Shown here: positions 58,298 to 64,000 of the stretch, in pieces
Layout of the letters: every line of letters begins with the position of its first letter
Numbering within the stretch: position 1 is the stretch's first letter
NCBI GenBank assembly: GCA_037176845.1
Contig: JAYKXP010000002.1
Span: 992,001 to 1,056,000, forward strand
DNA length: 64,000 nucleotides
Reading direction: 5' to 3'
From: Paramarasmius palmivorus
Lineage: Eukaryota; Basidiomycota; Agaricomycetes; Agaricales; Marasmiaceae
Translations under genes and position numbers: made by a program
Notes under the pieces: model-generated
What the model saw: only the letters and a program-made list of their open reading frames with translations
What the model was told of the DNA's origin: nothing
The model's database searches: none

Positions 58298-60871
58298 GGT
58301 GCCGAACTAAATCGTAGCGCGTTCAATTGACGACGTTACAAGGGAGGATGACAGTAGAGTGAAACGGAGAAGAAATGTGGCACTCGGACATGGGATTGGC
58401 GAATCTGAGGTGACGTTTATATATGGTGTTGGTTGACCAGACGGTCCTCAGTGTTTTGGCATGTCGCAAAATTTCGTGATGCTGTTGCTGTAGTCCATAC
58501 CTCACTACGAAGATGTAATGCCGGCCACGGGCTTCAACCCTGTCCTTCCGACTTCGTCACTATTCGCGATGTCGGAGAAAAGGGACAATCCGTTCATCAA
58601 GCGTGAGCAGTCCGGCTCGCGAAAGAATCTAGTTTCCCTGAGATAAGAGCTAATCCGCGCTCGTTCCTGGTTGACATGCATGATAATAGCCTAAACGTGC
58701 ATCTTCTTAGTTTGTATGAACCAGTACATGGCAGTCGGAGCTCTCACCAAATCTTATTGAATACGCCTACAAGGCTTCCTCGCCATTTGCGTTTGTTGCA
58801 CAGTAGAACAGTGCCCGTTTTCTTTACTGGACACTGCAGGGGCGAAAATGCCTATGACCATGAGAGGCGGAGCCAACAAGTAGCATTGTGATTTGATCAG
58901 AGATTTTCCCTCGGTTTAGGAATGAAGATCCATGTCGTTTCGATATGAGTGCAATGCGATGATGTGATTCCGAAGAGACCGTGACGTCCCGTAAACAAAG
59001 AGTAAACAAACTATTTTTTTTTTGACTTACATAAGTTTTCCCAGCCTTGCTTCAAAAAAAGAATCAAAGCGCTTCATCGACATCCAACTTGCTGACTCGC
59101 AGCTGAGGCTCTGGCTACGTATGACCTCCTTCAAGTTACTGCTCCAGTCCTGTAACACTGACAGGTATCCCCACATTCGTCTTGTAAACAATCGTGCCTT
59201 TCATTTATATTCATGGCTCATTCGATGACACTTCTTTAAGCCGCCGTTCCTGGCTATATCATTCAGACGCTTGTTTATTGGATTGTGGGTGCACTACTCA
59301 GTTGGCACCGCATGATTTGTGTTTTGTTATGTTGCTGATTCCATATCATATAGGTGCCAAAGCCCAGGTGAGATTTTTTCGTCAGGTGCTCACAAACTTG
59401 TCACAAACAGAAGATCAGGAAGAACTCTGCTTCAAATATCACCTATGGCCATAGCGCAAGGCTTTCCGAAGTACATGGATCAATACGTGAGCACTAAGAT
59501 TCATACTATAGAATGATAGTGCTGTACCATGGGTAACAATAGCAAACATGGGCCATTTGCCTGGGTCTGTGTTTCTATATGGTCGCACACCGAGAATCCG
59601 CCAGTGTTGAGGGCCCGACTCCTCTCTGTGAGCATTTGATACTACTCGGATGCGATAACTTCCGCCACCGACAATCGTGGCGTAGAAAACGATGCATTTA
59701 AGTTGAGCCGTCTGTTATTTCTTGACCCAAAAAATGTGTGTGTACTTATTTATACTTCGTTTGCTGTCGCTACTGGTTAGACGCCACCTTTGTATAACAC
59801 TGAGCAGCACGTCCAGATGTTGTCGATACCTGCGTGGCCAAGACCAATTCCACTTTCGCGAAAACCTTTGGGGTGTACACTGATACAGAAAGATGAGGTG
59901 TCGGCGTCGATGTTGTGCCGAGGCACCAAATTCATTAGCTTGCCACGACAGAGACAATAGGTAAGCTCACATCTTTACTCTACTTCAGCTGACTGCCAAT
60001 GCTGTACTAGGCATATCACAAAGACTCGGGCCAGGGAATTTCTCGTCGACTCCGACTAGACCACTCTTCAATTATACAGTCCCTTGATGTTGATCGATAT
60101 CGTCACGGAACCTTATCCAAAGCACTTGTTTGCCATACGACAGGCTTGCATGCCCTTGGAGCAAGATCCTGTCGCGTCGAGAAAGACGGAATCTTAGGTT
60201 TCAGCTCCTCAACCATATGGTTCTTCAAACTGCTACGAAGTTCTGGGCCTAGGTACCTTGCAGTAGGGCCGGTCAGCGAGGGAAATGGTTGCCAACACTT
60301 TTGACCAGTGACCGTGCTATATTTTGATTATACAGAGGCGAGAAACGTCCCGGTCATCATTTCGCTGTGCAATGGCATCTAGGCGACCCTACTTCATTTT
60401 TCTCTCGTTATTTCCTCGATGATCATTTATGCTCCAGTTTCTTTACGATACTGATGCGGTCTTCGTTCTTTGCACTATGTAAGATCTATCGTTGGATCAT
60501 CGGGCTTCGTGTCCGACGCAGGGATCTGGAGGCGAAGTTTTGACTTGTCAAATCCTATGCTGTGCACAGTCAAATGTTCATGATGGTTCGTGATACAAGT
60601 CGCAGTTTTTGAAACGCTAAAATGCGGCCAGTAACGATGTCTGTGCCACATACGTACGAGTCCATTTTGTCATTAATTGTTGAACGTGTATACAAGCCGC
60701 ATGATCATAGCACGAAAGAAACGAGATACAGCCATATGGACTCCGATTCGAACAGGAAATAGATCAAGATAGCACGAGATTGAGGATAATTGTTTATATA
60801 CAAGTAACTATCCTCGCTGTAGAGTTGCTTTATTGTAACAGAGCCTGAATACAGACGCGTTTTGACTGAAC
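58298..60871. other. Spacer between zinc-finger genes A2 and B2
   Basis: 2.6 kb without a supported gene, matching 49342-52049. The relic resembling the RFC3 upstream flank is at 58988-59035 (CGTAAACAAAGAGTAAACAAAC, with TTACATAAG). The module marker (CCATTTGCCTGGGTCT) is at 59553. Confidence 0.55.
58416..58423 (-). promoter_or_regulatory. TATA box of zinc-finger gene A2
   Basis: TATATAAA on the minus strand, 119 bases before the start at 58297. The matching place in front of A1 (near 49463) lacks it. Confidence 0.5.
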
Positions 60872-61779
60872 CTACGGGGACCAATAATCATCATCGAAAC
60901 TGGAGTTTGCACTCTTGCACGACTTAAAGTGGCGTTTGATATCAGATTTTGTGACAGCCTCATAGGAGCAGTAGCCACATTTAAATTCTTTCTCGCCCAA
61001 ATGAGACCTGATATGATCTAAAAAAGAAAATGTATAGGCTGGACTGCCAAAGATGCAAGGGAGTGACTCACTTTTTAAATTGTGGCGTGAGGTGAAGGTA
61101 GAAGCGCACGACGGAACTATGCAGTGAAATAGTTGCTCGGGGCTGGTGGGTAGCCGTCTCCGAGCACTTGCCTGTATGACCTTATCGGAGGCCACGACCG
61201 GCTTAACAAGTCGCAGCCGCGCCGCACTGGTACCTAAAACCATCTTTTCGTGGGGACTGTCAGGCAGAACCGGGGACATGGCGTCATGTTCCTTGCCAGA
61301 ACCCGGGCGTGATGCGTCCGATACTGATACGCCAGTCGGTGTTTTGGGGTTTTGGAGTGTAGAGCCACTGTAATATGACGGTTCCCGAGACTGGCGGTGG
61401 GACGTGCAGGGCGGAGAAGATTGCAGTGATGGAGGGGGCGGTGGTAACTCGAGTGAATGTGAATGGCCATAGGGATTGAACGATCGAACTGGGGAACATT
61501 CAGGTGTTTGTTCGTTCCGACAGTCTCGCAACGCCGACGCCTTCCATAGTACTTCCTCCTTCGCTGGCCCAATCATTGCGCGCGACGTACTGTCGCGTGT
61601 TACCCCGAGGTGGTGAAATCTGATGCAACAGATGAAACTTCTCAGAATGATTAGGGGCGAAATTTTGAGGATGCTCCCGACTGTGCGTAGGTAAAGAAAT
61701 AAACTTGCAGTTTCAAAATCGGTTGCAATACTTACCCAGCGTTGTGGTCGAAGGTGTTTGTACGCAAATTTCGGGGCAT
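60872..61779 (-). CDS. C2H2 zinc-finger protein B2
   Basis: The start MPRNLRTNTFDHNAG is followed by an intron and REHPQNFAPNHSEKFHLL. A Pro/Ser-rich middle (YGHSHSLELPPPPPSLQSSP) leads to AARLRLVKPVVASD, then ASARRRLPTSPEQLFHC. Finger 1 is C-x4-C-x12-H-x3-H (CIVPSC ... DHIRSH), split by an intron. Finger 2 is C-x2-C-x12-H-x3-C (CGYCSYEAVTKSDIKRHFKSC-like). It ends FDDDYWSP. A one-base frame change near 61510 separates VARLSERTNT from TPECSPVRSFNPYGHS, so the copy is either lightly damaged or carries a sequence error. The intron in finger 1 has no stop in the frame of the first exon, so reading through it is possible. Confidence 0.72.
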
Positions 61780-63462
<1,683 letters not shown>

Positions 63463-63658
63463 GGTCGTGTAATCTAGTGGATCGTGGGACTCTGTATGCT
63501 TATCACTATCGCTTTCCATGTATTCACTATTACGCCCAATGTACATGCCAATGTCCTGAGAACTCCGCGACTATCGGTCTCAATAACCTTTATCTCGTTA
63601 GTGGCTCTTTGCCTGACGGAGACGCTGAAGCCTGCCTACCGGCAAAATCGCTTCTTTA

Positions 63659-64000
63659 ATGGCCTTTCCGCCTCACCCAAAATCCTATCATCTCTTTCTT
63701 CCATTCCTTGGACTTGACTTTCCTCTCGATGAAGGTATAAGAAGAAAACTTGACCTTATTTCCCCTGCTGATACTTCCGACAGGATTACAAATTGGCTAC
63801 CGACCTGGCAGAGATGGATGTAAGGCAAATCGCAGCTCGCAGCGGTCTATTTTGCTCATGATTTTCCATAGCGCCTCGCGATTCAACACCAGATGTGGTG
63901 TCTGCTGGTGGACGGCCTGTACCCTAGAGATCTGTCTCAAACTGTCGAAGAAATACTCAAACCACATGAAGGGCGGAAGACGACAATCCTCGACGTTGGT
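63659..64000 (+). CDS. S-adenosylmethionine-dependent methyltransferase, 5' part only
   Basis: The gene runs off the right edge. ATG 63659 gives MAFPPHPKSYHLFLPFLGLD, then FPLDE. An intron leads to DYKLATDLAEMD and a second intron to RLAIQHQMWCLLVDGLYPRD. The last bases encode HEGRKTTILDVG, which is the start of the glycine-rich SAM-binding motif of class I methyltransferases. This N-terminal layout, with a helix ending just before ILDVG, is known from many fungal methyltransferases of unknown substrate. It lies about 200 bases downstream of the ubiquitin fusion gene on the same strand. Confidence 0.75.

Overview
The window looks like nuclear DNA of a filamentous basidiomycete, most likely an Agaricomycete. 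Most genes are split by many introns of about 50-60 nt with GT...AG ends and CTAAC/CTGAC-type branch sites. Genes are tightly packed on both strands. Several products belong to families I know from mushrooms: a cysteine-rich single-pass membrane protein, a membrane-anchored aspartic protease, a long Kar9/GAS2-type protein and an ERG4 sterol reductase. I see no rRNA, no tRNA I would defend, no CRISPR array and no intact transposon.

Layout, left to right. 1-7 kb: a P4-ATPase lipid flippase (minus, runs off the left edge) head to head with a sterol O-acyltransferase. 7.4-9.3 kb: a short-chain dehydrogenase followed by a broken partial copy of its own 3' end that carries a long G tract. 9.7-13.3 kb: a small secreted eight-cysteine protein and a membrane-anchored aspartic protease (minus). 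15-18 kb: mitochondrial aconitase. 19.3-21.6 kb: a secreted hydrophobic protein made of three tandem repeats. 22-30.5 kb: ERG4, MPE1 (mRNA 3'-end processing), an MFS transporter (minus) and RRP9 (U3 snoRNP). 31.7-36.3 kb: a cysteine-rich membrane protein, an F-box protein (minus) and a four-helix membrane protein. 36.9-45 kb: a Kar9/GAS2-type microtubule protein, eIF2D/TMA64, a short Ser-rich frame and a TRAPPC12-like TPR protein. 45-62.3 kb: a tandem segmental duplication. 62.8-64 kb: a ubiquitin-S27a fusion gene and the start of a methyltransferase.

The most unusual part is 45-62.3 kb. Two consecutive units of about 8.4-8.7 kb each hold, all on the minus strand, an RFC3 clamp-loader gene and two small C2H2 zinc-finger genes (called A and B here). 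Shared motifs between the A and B halves point to an older duplication inside each unit, giving four related modules. Two modules keep RFC3 and two keep only what looks like its upstream flank. The RFC3 copies, introns included, are far more alike than the zinc-finger genes and spacers around them, which suggests gene conversion or selection. One RFC3 copy and at least one zinc-finger copy look damaged.

Single-base frame breaks occur in many conserved genes, including aconitase and ubiquitin-S27a, and often sit in short homopolymers. I read most of them as consensus errors of the assembly, not biology. They make several gene models below approximate, and damage calls inside the duplicated block need the same caution. 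Coordinates for multi-exon genes run from start codon to stop codon and include introns.
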